A stretch of 64,000 bases of DNA from Ophioderma brevispina (Eukaryota > Echinodermata > Ophiuroidea > Amphilepidida > Ophiodermatidae), in the NCBI GenBank assembly GCA_023653785.1, contig JAMKCH010007202.1, positions 1-64,000 on the forward strand. Direction: 5' to 3'. The position numbers and the translations under genes were made by a program. Below the pieces are notes generated by a model that saw only the letters and a program-made list of their open reading frames with translations, had not been told where the DNA came from and made no database searches. Shown here one piece after another: positions 24,591 to 36,090 of this stretch. Within the stretch, counting starts at the first letter, position 1, and every line of letters begins with the position of its first letter.

Positions 24591-27526
24591 GGGTTACTCG
24601 GTGAATAAAACCAAAGTCACATATAGTCCAAAGACCCCAAATTAATTAGACACAATAAATGAACCTAGTGCACAAGGATCTAATTATTTAATACTAATAG
24701 AACGACAATTTAATATTTATATTGAATAGGCGAATGATTGGTTCAAGAACTTGAATTTCGAAACATATTACTAAAATAATAATCAACACAACAGTGGTAT
24801 AATGGCGTTGTGGTAACTAACACTCCAGAGAAAATTTTCAAATGTGCTTAACATTACTTTTTAAGTTTCATCACGATGAAAGGTCCTTGGGAACTTCTAT
24901 TTTGCAACATGCAGCGGTTCGAGACCAATTTCTTTTCACTAGGCAAGAGACCTGGCGACTCCCAGCTACTATTTAGCAGCATTTAACAAGATGATTTTTC
25001 AACATACCGTAGCACCAGGTTAAAGCCCGTGATTCACTCTGTACCTCCTGAGTCAACATTGGTGTTTACCAATTCGGATGATGGGTTGTCCTAAAGCCTG
25101 ATTCGATAAAAAAATGCATATAGATAACTTTGTTAGAACGTACAGAGTTCTTTTTTCCAGGATATACCCTTGCCTCCTAGCCTCTTGTAAATGCCGGTGT
25201 GGGTCGGTTGTTACAATGTACATCCTCAGACAGTCTTGATATAATGAACGATATAGCCATCAAATCCAAGCGTTCTAAAAGAGTCACCAAATTCAGCATC
25301 CAACAGACGATTTAAGCTTTAAAATCAGACTGATAGTGTGCAATTTTATCTCCATGTCTACTGACAAAATCACCTGAGACTGCTGCAGACAAATTCGGCC
25401 TACACCGGGATCTAGCACACATTTGTAACACATCTCAGTACAAAAGGTTTGAGTGATTAATATGTTGCCAGCCTATTTTAGCCTAACAGACTTAGTAGGC
25501 GTCTGTGAAAATTTTGATCATCCGGGTTTAATAATAAGGATTTAAAACAAAAATACGTGACAGTTAGAAGTTTTCTGTATAACGTTTCAGGTGTTATAAA
25601 AGGAATCATTTTTGAAAAAAAAACAAAAAAATCCTACACGGTCGTCGATTTTCCTTGGGAAATTCGAACTAAATGTCCGTGTTTTCAAATGCCAGTAGTT
25701 CGTTGACCTGATGTCTGTGTAATCCATGCACAGCGGGTTGTTTTGGCTGCTGTGACTACGTTTAAAGAATCTGAAATATTAAAATAGGGGGGAACGGGTT
25801 TTTTTTGAGCACCCTTGTACACTTAAACCACGGAAGGTTGACATCTTAATAAATATTATTAATTAAATAGAGGCGTACTACTTCACCTCTATACCATAAC
25901 TAGTATAATACTGCTTTGTACTTTGTTCATGGGTTATTGAAAAAGACTGTGGGGTGGTTTCTCTGCGGAAACGTACTGACGTTAAATAAAATTTAATTTC
26001 ATACAATTTATGTAATTTATTATGTTTGTTTGTTGGTTTTGTGTGTGTGGTTTTCTTATTCCATTTTATTTAATTGAAATTTTGTATGTTTTTCATTAAT
26101 TTTATCGACCTAATTTTAAAATGACCATAATGGTAACATGTTTGGTGTGTGTGTTTTTTGTGTGTGTGTGTGCTTCTTCTTCACATCAATATCCATTTAT
26201 TTAATTTGAAATCTGTATAATTTTAGCATTTTCTTATCGATCTGCTTTAACTGTGCCTAATTAACACTGTTATTAAAGCGGGTTTTATGACAACGATTAT
26301 TTACGCTTTGAAGTGTAATAAATCCAGAATTACCTCTTAAAAGGGCATTTACCTGATCCATCGCCTCGACCCCGATCTTAAAAAATCGTTAAATCTTGTA
26401 ACGTATACATGTTTAACGTTGTTTAATTTTTTATTTTTGTTTGTTGTGCCCTCTATAGCAGTAATGCAGATTCGTGCAAATGTGTTAAAGTGCTAGCCGT
26501 GATTTAACATAGAACATAGCGCATCTGTCGTGAATTACAGTGTCCCTAGCGGACTGAGTGTCCTAATATTACATAACTGCAAACGCATATTTATTTCACA
26601 GCACTTACGTTATAGCCTCGTCTACAAAGTTACGGTTTATCCATTTTATTACCCAGAGGAGTCATTCCATATTTTTCATTGAAGACATCAAAATACAAAA
26701 CACAAATTATAGTCCCAATCCTCCATAACCCTTGGCGTAAATAATGAATCCATCATTTACATGGAATTGGAGGACAGGGGAGTGGCAGGGACAGCCGAAG
26801 TAAATATTAGATCGGGAGAAAGGGTCAAAATGGGAATGAGAGAAAACCTGACAGAGAAATAAATCAATTAAGTATAACGTTTTGTTTCCAGCTAACGCCT
26901 TATAATTGCACTTGCAAAGGAGATGTAAAACATCTTCAAATGGCATTGGAAAATGCATCTATTACTTCTACTACATGTAGAGAGATGTATAAACCAATCA
27001 TTTATTATGATTCGCTTAGTAAATTTACACCACCCTGTGTTTGATAACACCATGTATAAATTTGTGTTATCCAGTAAGGACCTGATGTGTATAATATAAG
27101 CTAATATAGGCCTATATATAAATGTACGGGTAAAGTACAAATCACCTATATATGCAGAGATTGTCGCATATACACTGGGCGTCCAGTCGAGAGAGCATGG
27201 ACGTCCTCGTGAACTTGAGAGGATCTGCATTTTTCTCTCTGAAGGATTCCGTACCAATTCAAAATAAAGCCATTTGTTTAAATATGGAAATATTACGTTT
27301 AAAGCGATGATCGACTTAACACGGGTAATTAACGCGGATATTTCAGCTTATGCACGTGGACCTTCCTCGAGTAGCGTCTTATACCATTTTTTTATTAATA
27401 ATTATTATTACATCAGGTTTATTGATGTTATTTCTCTGTCAATAGACAATGAGAATTGTAGATGACAAAATATTGTTAAACTAAGATTATCAAATTGAAT
27501 TACTGTACAGTGAATGTGATTGGCAA
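24591..27526. other. Gene-poor DNA between the LINE and the candidate receptor tail
   Basis: About 2.9 kb. GT-rich microsatellite lies near 26040-26175. The frames at 26707-27257 on the minus strand show no domain. If 27527-28114 is part of a gene, upstream exons including a membrane segment could lie here, but none was recognised. Confidence 0.35.
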
Positions 27527-28114
27527 ATGACGACCGAATACGTGAAAGCGACTGGACAGCCCCTTCCAGGATTAGCCGGAAAACCTCCGAGCAGTCCACA
27601 ACTAGGGAAGTACGATGTTCCTGACGCTTTGGGGAAAGGCACGGGACGAATTCTACGAAAGGACACGGCGAAACTTCTGACCTCCGAAACCTCTGCTGCG
27701 AACCTCTGCGCAAAGAAAAGCCAACGTGTATTACAACTATGAGAATCAGAAGGGTACAGCAGGGATCGGACATGAACCGACTGTCCACACTGTCCACGCG
27801 TAGTTTTCACGCGAAATGGCGACGATGAGAATGTTGAGATGGACCAGCAGTTCCAGAACAACATCGCGAGTCGCGACACCTAAATCTAGTGGATCAAGGT
27901 CTGCTGACAAAGTGACTTATGCTAACACCAACGGGGTAGCATTTTCCATCCGCCAAAGCGGGACATATGAACAAATTACAGAATGCATGGCAATGCTAAA
28001 TTTGCCCAACCCGAAGCTGTAAAAGACGAAGCATACGAGGACATTCGAGACAGTGGGACATACGATGCATGCGAGAAAAAGGGGGCCTATACTTCTTCCA
28101 ACGATGCCAGATAA
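27527..28114 (+). pseudogene. Frameshifted coding remnant resembling a tyrosine-rich receptor tail
   Basis: Base composition here is balanced and codon-like, unlike the AT-rich flanks. Coding-looking peptide continues through three reading frames, each ending in an early stop just where another frame takes over. Tyrosine motifs typical of SH2-domain docking recur: KYDVPD at 27608, VYYNYENQKG at 27726, VTYANTN at 27915, GTYEQI at 27960, AYEDI at 28031 and TYDAC at 28058, before a TAA at 28112-28114. YxN (GRB2-type), YDVP (CRK-type) and YEDI (Src-family-type) are known SH2-binding patterns. A cytoplasmic tail of a signalling receptor is therefore plausible, but no membrane segment or ectodomain was found upstream. 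The frameshifts (near 27700-27730, 27810, 27880 and 28010) mean either a pseudogene or base-indel errors in the assembly. An alternative is a transposase fragment, since the NLPNPK piece resembles some transposase N-termini. Confidence 0.4.
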
Positions 28115-28136
28115 AAACATCAGAAGTAAGTCAAGC

Positions 28137-28340
28137 CAGTGTTGCCAATTAAAATTTCGGTTAGGAGCGTCACGGGAAGGCAAATGTAGCCCAATTTTTA
28201 TACCTTTAACCATGGTTTTATGTGACAAAAAAATTCGCCGCTACCTGCGCGCACTCGCCGAAAATGGCACTTTGGTAGCACCTTTTTGACGTTCAAAAGT
28301 AGCCCTATTGGGCGGGTAAAGCGGCGTGTTGGCAACACTG
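28137..28340. mobile_element. Small hAT-like MITE (CAGTGTTGCCAA termini)
   Basis: Starts with CAGTGTTGCCAA and ends with TTGGCAACACTG, a perfect 12-base terminal inverted repeat. The length is 204 bp. Flanks AAGTCAAGC and AAGTTAGC are similar but not identical, possibly an eroded 8 bp target duplication as made by hAT transposases. It lies 22 bases after the stop codon of the preceding coding remnant. Confidence 0.75.
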
Positions 28341-29224
28341 AAGTTAGCTTTCCTCTTAACCGTGTAATTTGTTAGTTCCTACCCGAACAATCAACCAATC
28401 AATCCCACAAACAAGCAACAATCAAACATCAATCCACAACCAATTAGTTAATTGTTACGTCACTGATCAGCCCATACATTCAAAGAGCACATCGATAACC
28501 AATGATATCTATGTAACTACTTAATTCTGTCAGTGATAAGTCATCGACAACAAATTGAATGATAGATTGATATCATACATGAATAATCAAGTAGCGTGTA
28601 TTTCAATTGAGAAATTAATCGAGAAACTGAGCCGGATTTCTGGGATGAGTTTAGGCCAAGCTCGGGGTATTGGTTTGGGTAGGGATCTGCCTCCGAGAAT
28701 CTGAGAAGTGCACCTAAGGCTATACCAATTTTTCTTTTAAAAAGGACCTATCGGGCTATACCAAGGCCAACCAATTGGCTAAATTTAAAACAACAATTTG
28801 CACAAAATTTACGATGTCCACATTCGGTGCACCCAAAAGCGAAGTTCAGCCGCCGCGGCGTGGAATTGCTACCTTGTGTGTCAAAGGCCATTGCAGGTCA
28901 AATGCTCTACATAACATGAATCACTGACCTCGACAAATGGAAGCGGTCTGAGTCGCCGAGTGTCACAACATGAAGTTGCTTTTCTACCTTGACAATACGG
29001 GGGGGAAACACTGCATACACCTTGTCAAAAGTTAAAGGATTTGTATAAACAATAGAACATCTGTGTGGAATATGGCACCAGCAGGTATGTATGCATTGTT
29101 TTCCGCAATATTAACAAGTAGAACTCAACTTCCTGTTGGGAAACTCGGCGACCATTCAACTGTGCGGCAGCTCGCTATCCATGTGTTGAGGTCAGTGCAT
29201 GAGTCTTGCGCTAGTGATTTTTGA
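28341..29224. other. Non-coding DNA
   Basis: Contains a CAAT-type low-complexity stretch (28385-28450). No exon or repeat was identified. Confidence 0.35.
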
Positions 29225-29720
29225 TGGAGTTTGATATGATATTGATGATTGAAGTAGGACACAAGAATTTATCGGTCAAGCTAGAGTTTGAAAATAATGT
29301 GGAAGTCGCCAGCGCCAGCGCCAATATTCAAAACTCATAGCGAGACCGATAGATTATTGGGCATCTGCGATAAAAATCATCCAAATTATCATTATTAGGT
29401 TTTCAGAATCTGACTTGAACCTGGATTCAAGTTTAGAATAACTAGATCCTATAACATTAGTGAAAAGTATAAACATCACATGAACTATCAATATTTTTAA
29501 AAGGGAACACCAGGAAGTATCAAATAAATTGAACCAGTTGACAACTAGGAAAACCAAAGAATGGAGCCAGTAGACAACAGGAAACACCAAAGAAATAGAA
29601 CCAGACGCACCAAGAACACCCACAAAATTCAAACCGTAGACAGGAATAAAACCTGTTTGAAAAGTGGTGAGGAAGTTTCGAAATTTCACAGATCATTTAT
29701 AGGGACTGAAAGTGAAACTC
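29225..29720 (+). repeat. Dispersed repeat family D, copy 1
   Basis: Matches 37960-38330 in the same orientation. Shared landmarks are CAAGAATTTATCGGTCAAGC, CAAAACTCATAGCGAGACCG, CAGAATCTGACTTGAACCTG and AATTGAACCAGTTGACAACT. It contains an eroded version of the palindrome preserved at 37987-38103, followed by a loose array with repeated AACCAG and CACCAA motifs. Confidence 0.8.
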
Positions 29721-30260
29721 ATGAAAATAGTTCACAGATATAAACTTAGACCTACAGGCCCGTATCTCAACACCATACAGATGTGTAGTGTAACCTGTTT
29801 GAATAGAAATCGAGCAGTACCAGGAACTTTATGACGCCGACACCGACGACGAAATCCGCCTTTATGGCTAAATCGCAGGGGATTAAAAATGAAAAAGAAC
29901 AAAAAAATACTAAAAACGAGTGGAAAGTAAATGAGTGTGAAGTTATTATTCACGATAGCTCAGTGGCCACATCAGGAAAAATGTCAATACCACGTCATAC
30001 CGTTGTAAAGGTTTTGAATGGTTTGCATATAAAAATTATGTTAACGGTCAATGGATAATTTTAGTTGGTTTAATGTTGTAATAACATATTTTATGACCAC
30101 ACCAGCAGTAGGTTCGTCTATGTATTACAACATTAATCAACAAAAATATAAACATTGATGTTAAAATAATTGCACATACAAACAATCACAACCATTATAA
30201 AAACTATGACGTGTAATTAGTAACATCAATCTCCTGCTGTGTACAATGAGAAAAATTGTA
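29721..30260. other. Non-coding DNA
   Basis: AT-rich, no domain or repeat recognised. Short frames on both strands lack support. Confidence 0.35.
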
Positions 30261-31247
30261 AAAATTGAAAGTTAATCTCTTAGGGAATGCCTTGGTATAT
30301 TTTTAGTTGCATTTGAACCGATGTAAATTTCGTTTCTAGATATTTTGAAAATACTACATTTTAGTGAACCACCGGGGGGCCACTTGTATGCAAAGGTGGA
30401 TATGATATGACTTCCAAAATGCACCCTAACAAAGATTTCCACGACTAAAAAATATACCCTAAAACAAGTATTTTGTCCGTTTTTGCTACACTAAAGAAGT
30501 ATTTTGTCAGTTGCTACCGAAAAACAAGGAAGCAATGTATTGTGTCGTTAAATACCTTTTATTATCTTGCCTTTGCTTTAGCAAATTTTTGGATATGGCT
30601 TATTTGAATATTACAAGTACATCAAAATTTCAGGGTTTAGAACAAACAACATACCCGTTTTCCACATTTTGCTGTTTTTACACCCTAATTAATGTTCTAC
30701 GCGGTACATCTTCTGTTGGAAAAAGAGACCCTTTTACGCGTTTTCTGTTCACGCATCATATCCACTTTGAATAAAATGCCCCCCCCCCCCCAAGAGTGAA
30801 CCAGAAGAAACAAGAAATAACAAATGGCTATTGGTTTTTGTGTTTGTATTACAATTAAAACAATGTTTACATTGATTTTTTTGGGGTAAAACTAAAAAAT
30901 AAGTTATTGAAATATACTTCGGACAACACAATAAGTTTGGATCTCCAAATATAATCTTTTATACGATAAAAGCTTGATGACCCAAAATGAGACCTTTGGA
31001 GTGTTCACACATAACTCTTAGTTATCAGACGTTTGCGAAAGGTCAACCTGTGTATTTATGCGAGAGTTATACATATAAACCAAGCCAAAACATCGCATCG
31101 ATAAGTTTTTATAAGCTGAAATGATGGTCTTTACTTTGGAATGTAAAAACTAAATTCTCATAGCCGAAAACAGGACGCCACGAATACCAAAAAAGTACTA
31201 GACAAATACACTTTCAGGTCACCTTAAATCGAAAAAAAACAATATAT
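30261..31247 (+). repeat. Tandem duplication, unit 1 (~987 bp)
   Basis: Nearly identical to the adjacent unit at 31248-32234. Differences are mostly one-base length changes in homopolymers, for example T runs near 30340 and 30880 and the C run near 30778. Each unit is bounded by AAAATTGAAA. An 87-codon frame is present identically in both units, but near-identity of the whole unit means this carries no evidence of selection. Confidence 0.95.
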
Positions 31248-32234
31248 AAAATTGAAAGTTAATCTCTTAGGGAATGCCTTGGTATATTTTTAGTTGCATT
31301 TGAACCGATGTAAATTTCGTTTCTAGATATTTGAAAATACTACATTTTAGTGAACCACCGGGGGGCCACTTGTATGCAAAGGTGGATATGATATGACTTC
31401 CAAAATGCACCCTAACAAAGATTTCCACGACTAAAAAATATACCCTAAAACAAGTATTTTGTCCGTTTTTGCTACACTAAAGAAGTATTTTGTCAGTTGC
31501 TACCGAAAAACAAGGAAGCAATGTATTGTGTCGTTAAATACCTTTTATTATCTTGCCTTTGCTTTAGCAAATTTTTGGATATGGCTTATTTGAATATTAC
31601 AAGTACATCAAAATTTCAGGGTTTAGAACAAACAACATACCCGTTTTCCACATTTTGCTGTTTTTACACCCTAATTAATGTTCTACGCGGTACATCTTCT
31701 GTTGGAAAAAGAGACCCTTTTACGCGTTTTCTGTTCACGCATCATATCCACTTTGAATAAAATGCCCCCCCCCCCCCAAGAGTGAACCAGAAGAAACAAG
31801 AAATAACAAATGGCTATTGGTTTTTGTGTTTGTATTACAATTAAAACAATGTTTACATTGATTTTTTTTGGGTAAAACTAAAAAATAAGTTATTGAAATA
31901 TACTTCGGACAACACAATAAGTTTGGATCTCCAAATATAATCTTTTATACGATAAAAGCTTGATGACCCAAAATGAGACCTTTGGAGTGTTCACACATAA
32001 CTCTTAGTTATCAGACGTTTGCGAAAGGTCAACCTGTGTATTTATGCGAGAGTTATACATATAAACCAAGCCAAAACATCGCATCGATAAGTTTTTATAA
32101 GCTGAAATGATGGTCTTTACTTTGGAATGTAAAAACTAAATTCTCATAGCCGAAAACAGGACGCCACGAATACCAAAAAAGTACTAGACAAATACACTTT
32201 CAGGTCACCTTAAAATCGAAAAAAAACAATATAT
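31248..32234 (+). repeat. Tandem duplication, unit 2 (~987 bp)
   Basis: Second copy of the preceding unit in direct orientation with no spacer. A third AAAATTGAAA marks its end at 32235. Either a very recent tandem duplication or two haplotypes placed in series by the assembler. Confidence 0.95.
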
Positions 32235-32618
32235 AAAATTGAAAAGCGATCTTCAAGTAAAATTTCATTTCGATGACAATCGTCTTTTTTCATGCAGACA
32301 AAGGAGAAATGTGTACAATCATGAAATTTTCCGGTAAAATCAAAGATTTGAAAATTTCTTAAATAATAAGATTTTTGTTATGTTTTATCAATGTAAGGTG
32401 TATTGAATGAATTCCTCCGAATCAATGATTGATTCGGATTCGAACAACCCACGTAAAATCAGGGTCAACGTGATTGCCCATTTTCTTGGCACTGATTAGT
32501 TTCTTGGCAATGATTATTATATTCTATTATATTATTATGGAAAGTTGACCCACTCACAGTGCAATTGTGTTAAACTTGACCCTCTAATTCTGTGGAAACT
32601 CCGGATTTGGAGACCAAT
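32235..32618. other. Non-coding DNA
   Basis: AT-rich, no feature recognised apart from a TTCTTGGCA(C/A)TGATTA short direct repeat near 32482-32515. Confidence 0.4.
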
Positions 32619-32622
32619 TTAA

Positions 32623-33422
32623 CACTTAAGGACCAAGGGGGGGGGGGTTCCTATGGACCCCCAAAATTTGTTTTCGCGCTGGGCCGCCTGTACGCGGGGA
32701 TTTTTGCGCCGAAATTTTTGTAATTGTCGGACTTTTAAATGCGATCTTATACCAAAATATTAAAAATCGGCCAAGCCGTAATGAGTTAATTAGTGGGGGT
32801 ACCATGGAACCCCCCCTGGGGCAACGAAGGAGTCATTTCAGAATATTTTTAAAAAAAGATAAGAACCAAAACCAAAGTAATTTTTTTTTTGCTGATATAA
32901 GTCAACACATACATGGAAGTAAACAATTATAGTAATCATTAAAAAAAAATTTAACCCTTTAGTGCGAAAACCAAACAATTTCATCATGGGTGGAATGTTG
33001 CAAAACCGTGACTGTACAAACTCTATGGGAAAAGACGTGTATTTCTGCAACACGTAAAAAATACAGGGATTCCCTAAAATTGTAGTTTGTGTTAAATATA
33101 TGTAATTTGGGTCTTCTAGAATAGATATCAACATAAAATAAGCTTTCAAAATGTTTGGTGTAACGCAAGGCTCATTTGAAATTCCGGTCTTTTTCCCAAT
33201 TTTGCGTGTTTTGAAAAACAATGTTTTGCCCTAATTTGCAGCCAAATAACAAATTCATTTTTTGTTGATGATGTGGGGTTGTATTATGTCCCTTCACATG
33301 TGGTATAAATTTTGTGCAAAAATTCCTTGGAAATGGTTCCTTAGGGGGGGGTACCATGGAAACCCCCGCCCCCCCCCCCCCCCTGGGCACTAGCGGAGTG
33401 AAAACCCCTTGGCACTTAAGTG
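32623..33422 (+). mobile_element. Complete 800 bp non-autonomous transposon flanked by TTAA
   Basis: Terminal inverted repeats CACTTAAGGACCAAGGGG (left) and the complement of CACTTAAGTGCCAAGGGG (right) match at 16 of 18 bases. The tetranucleotide TTAA lies directly outside both ends (32619-32622 and 33423-33426), the target duplication typical of piggyBac-type transposases. Subterminal G and C runs pair with each other, and CCATGGAACCCC-type blocks recur inside. No transposase is encoded. Relatives lie at 15288-15400 and 20530-21230. Assignment to the piggyBac superfamily is inferred from TTAA only, because known piggyBac ends usually start with CCC. Confidence 0.8.
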
Positions 33423-33426
33423 TTAA

Positions 33427-34849
33427 CAGGCCAATTGCATATCTAAAAGTAAGGATTCTACGAGTAATGACTCAGCACTGTAACAAGGTATACTCATTAT
33501 TCTCATTATTTTTAATAAAAACTTAAAAAAATGATATCATTATCATCATCATTGTTATAATAAATTTTAACATAAATTTTATTATAATAAAGTAATATAA
33601 AGGAATGTAAAAAAACATTTTTTCTAGTAGAAAATAATCTTTAGGAGTTTTGACCATAACAGATATGTATTTGTATCCAATAAATTTAGTCTGGCAAGAA
33701 ATACTATTCACCACTTCATACATGTATGCTGATGTGCTTAACATAGTAGGTAAAGGTATGCGTTCAAAGTAAATGGACGCCAAGAAAGTTGAAGACAGTG
33801 GCGTACTTAGTAAAGGCCGTCAGTCGTTGTTTGTAAACGTGTAGCTGTGGGCTAACTGAGGTATACTTGTATGACTCCTTTTCTGAGTATTCTTAGTCGT
33901 CATGACATGTGTGTCTAATTTTGCTACGTGTGTGTCAATTTTAACAAAAGATAATTCACACAAGGTATACCTGCGTTAACTTGTCTGTTGGGCGGCCTTG
34001 GTATCTTTAAGCATGATTAGTAAGTCCTTCTGACTGTATTTATTAAATTGGGCAAATGCATTTACCTATGGGAATTTTAATAATATGGGCATAACGTAAT
34101 TGGCAGAAATCTGAAACGGGTCTATAATTTCCATCAATACTCACAAAGGAAAGAAATGGAAAAAAAAAAGGATTTTGCGTGAAGGTTTATCATGGAAGGC
34201 GCCCTCATTTGCTGAATAAATTATTATAACTTCAATCAGTGATTCAATAGGCAAAATTTAGATTAAGTAACTAGTAAATCGTGTATACCGATATAAAATA
34301 TAATCATTTCAGGTGGTTATTTAATGTATATTTTGAGACCAGATCTTTTGTATAATTAATTAACGCATTACTATTGTTGTTTGATCGACAGGAATCGTCC
34401 GGCCGATGATGTCAAAAGAAAATTTGCGATCCTGCTGGTAAGTTGTTGTTTTATACTCCTCGACCCAAATGTATACATAAATACCTTGGGTAAATCACTT
34501 TGCCTCACACTTTGAACAAAAGTGAGGCAAATTGTCATCTAGATAAGACATTCAAATAAGAAATAGTTTCATTCATCTGCTATGTTTGAATTATTCATGT
34601 GGCCAAATACGTCAGAAAGCTATAATGTAATTTCAACTTCAAAGACATTTGATTAGCATCTTCATTTAGTTAATACATTACATAATGATAAAATTCATTA
34701 CAGAAATATTAAAAGATAAATGGTGGTTTTTTCAACTGAATTTAGTAAAACACATAATGAAAATGCAGGAGAGGTCATAATAAGTCGGATGGACATTGAG
34801 CATGGGCCCCACATTTCACTATACAGAGTTTACATTTAATATTGGATTT
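33427..34849. other. Non-coding DNA
   Basis: Holds a 13-base hairpin-type inverted repeat of AT-rich sequence near 33554-33590. Otherwise it is AT-rich with no recognised feature. Confidence 0.4.
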
Positions 34850-34955
34850 ACTAGACAGGACGGACAAGATTAGGACAAGACCAAGACACCACAAAAACAG
34901 GACGAGACAAGACACAAAAACAAAACAGGACAAGACAAGACGAGGACAATTGACA
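34850..34955 (+). repeat. GGACAAGAC-type minisatellite
   Basis: Irregular repeats of AGGACAAGAC, ACAAGACAAGAC and CACAAAAACA over about 100 bases. It is low-complexity and non-coding. Confidence 0.8.
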
Positions 34956-35329
34956 AATTATTTTAACAGATTAGGGGCAAAAGAACATATTGATCATTGT
35001 GAGCCAAACAAGAAATGATGAATGCAAGGATGGGAAGGTATGAAATGAACGACTGAATCAACTAGAAATGAAAGGTGAAGGGTTTTATAACAAATATAAC
35101 TAATTTGATCTTTATAATCAATTTCATGTTTTAGGTTAAGTTAAAAGCACTAGTGGGTTTTGAGCTTATGATGCTGTCCCTAGTGCCATTCCTATTTTAG
35201 GGCCAGTGTATTTACTGAGATTTATTAGATGGATGAGGGTTGGTTGTGATGTATTGCAATGAATTCCAGGTTGTATCATGTATGTCACTGGTGTTGAGGA
35301 AATATTTTGAAAATGAGTTTGGAAGGGGT
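34956..35329. other. Non-coding DNA, possibly 3-prime region of the antisense LINE
   Basis: No motif is visible. Its position downstream of the LINE coding remnant on the minus strand would fit an eroded 3-prime untranslated region. Confidence 0.3.
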
Positions 35330-36090
35330 TTGAGTTGTAGCGATACGTGAAAACTGCGGTTTGTAGTTTTTTAAATCAAAAAGTGATTGTTTTAAAACTT
35401 GTGAAACCATTGGGTTTAGTGTGAGATGTGTATTCGGTGTTATTGATGATGTGTATGGCTCGCTTTTGGAGTTGTGAATATATTGTCCAATTTACTAGGA
35501 ATTTGGAGAAGTCAATGGACACATAGTTGTCATCCAGTGTTATGTCAGTAATTGCCCAAGCTATGTTACTTTAAGTATGTACGGCAGTATTAATGTGTGC
35601 TATAGTGCAAATAAAATGTGTTTGGAAGGGGGTTGCGGAATTTTCTAAGGATGCCGATGTTCTTCGCTATTTGATTTGTAATTTTTGAAATGTGATATTC
35701 AAAAAGATTTTGATCATTTATTACACCTAGAAATTTTGTATGATCTAACAGGGTTAAATGGATGTGTTGTCAATCTGATTTTTTGTTGGCGGGGTGTCAT
35801 GTTTTTCTTTGTAAAAGGGACTATAGGTAGTTTGGATACATTAGCGAAAGTTGTGGCTTTAAAACAGTTTGATACATTAATTAACTCTTTGTTAAATATG
35901 TTTGTGAGTGTGCTAAGGTGTTTGTGTGATAAAAAATATATTGGTGTCATCGGCAAATAATACCAAAGAGAAATGTGTGGAAGAGGAGGGAATGGCATAA
36001 ACATATAGAATCCAATTGGGTGCTTTCTGTTTTTTTTATAATCTACCGCGGTAACAGGGAACATGTGACACGTCAAAAATCTCATTATTT
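35330..36090 (-). pseudogene. Degenerate non-LTR retrotransposon reverse transcriptase, antisense
   Basis: The minus strand encodes pieces of a LINE reverse transcriptase in family order but with frameshifts. A YVYAIPSSSTHFSLVLF-type stretch leads into the catalytic box FADDTNIFF (about 35931-35957), with the two catalytic aspartates intact. SHKHLSTLTNIFNKELINVS then follows in a neighbouring frame, with an LILPYI and NIAWA type segment near 35555-35600. The family differs from the LINE at 23085, since its peptide is not similar beyond the shared catalytic pattern. The endonuclease region is not visible and stop codons make it inactive. Confidence 0.8.

Noticed and set aside
30511..31760. Identical 87-codon frames in the tandem units
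   Set aside because: Identity reflects near-identity of the whole 987 bp units, including non-coding parts, so it is no evidence of coding.
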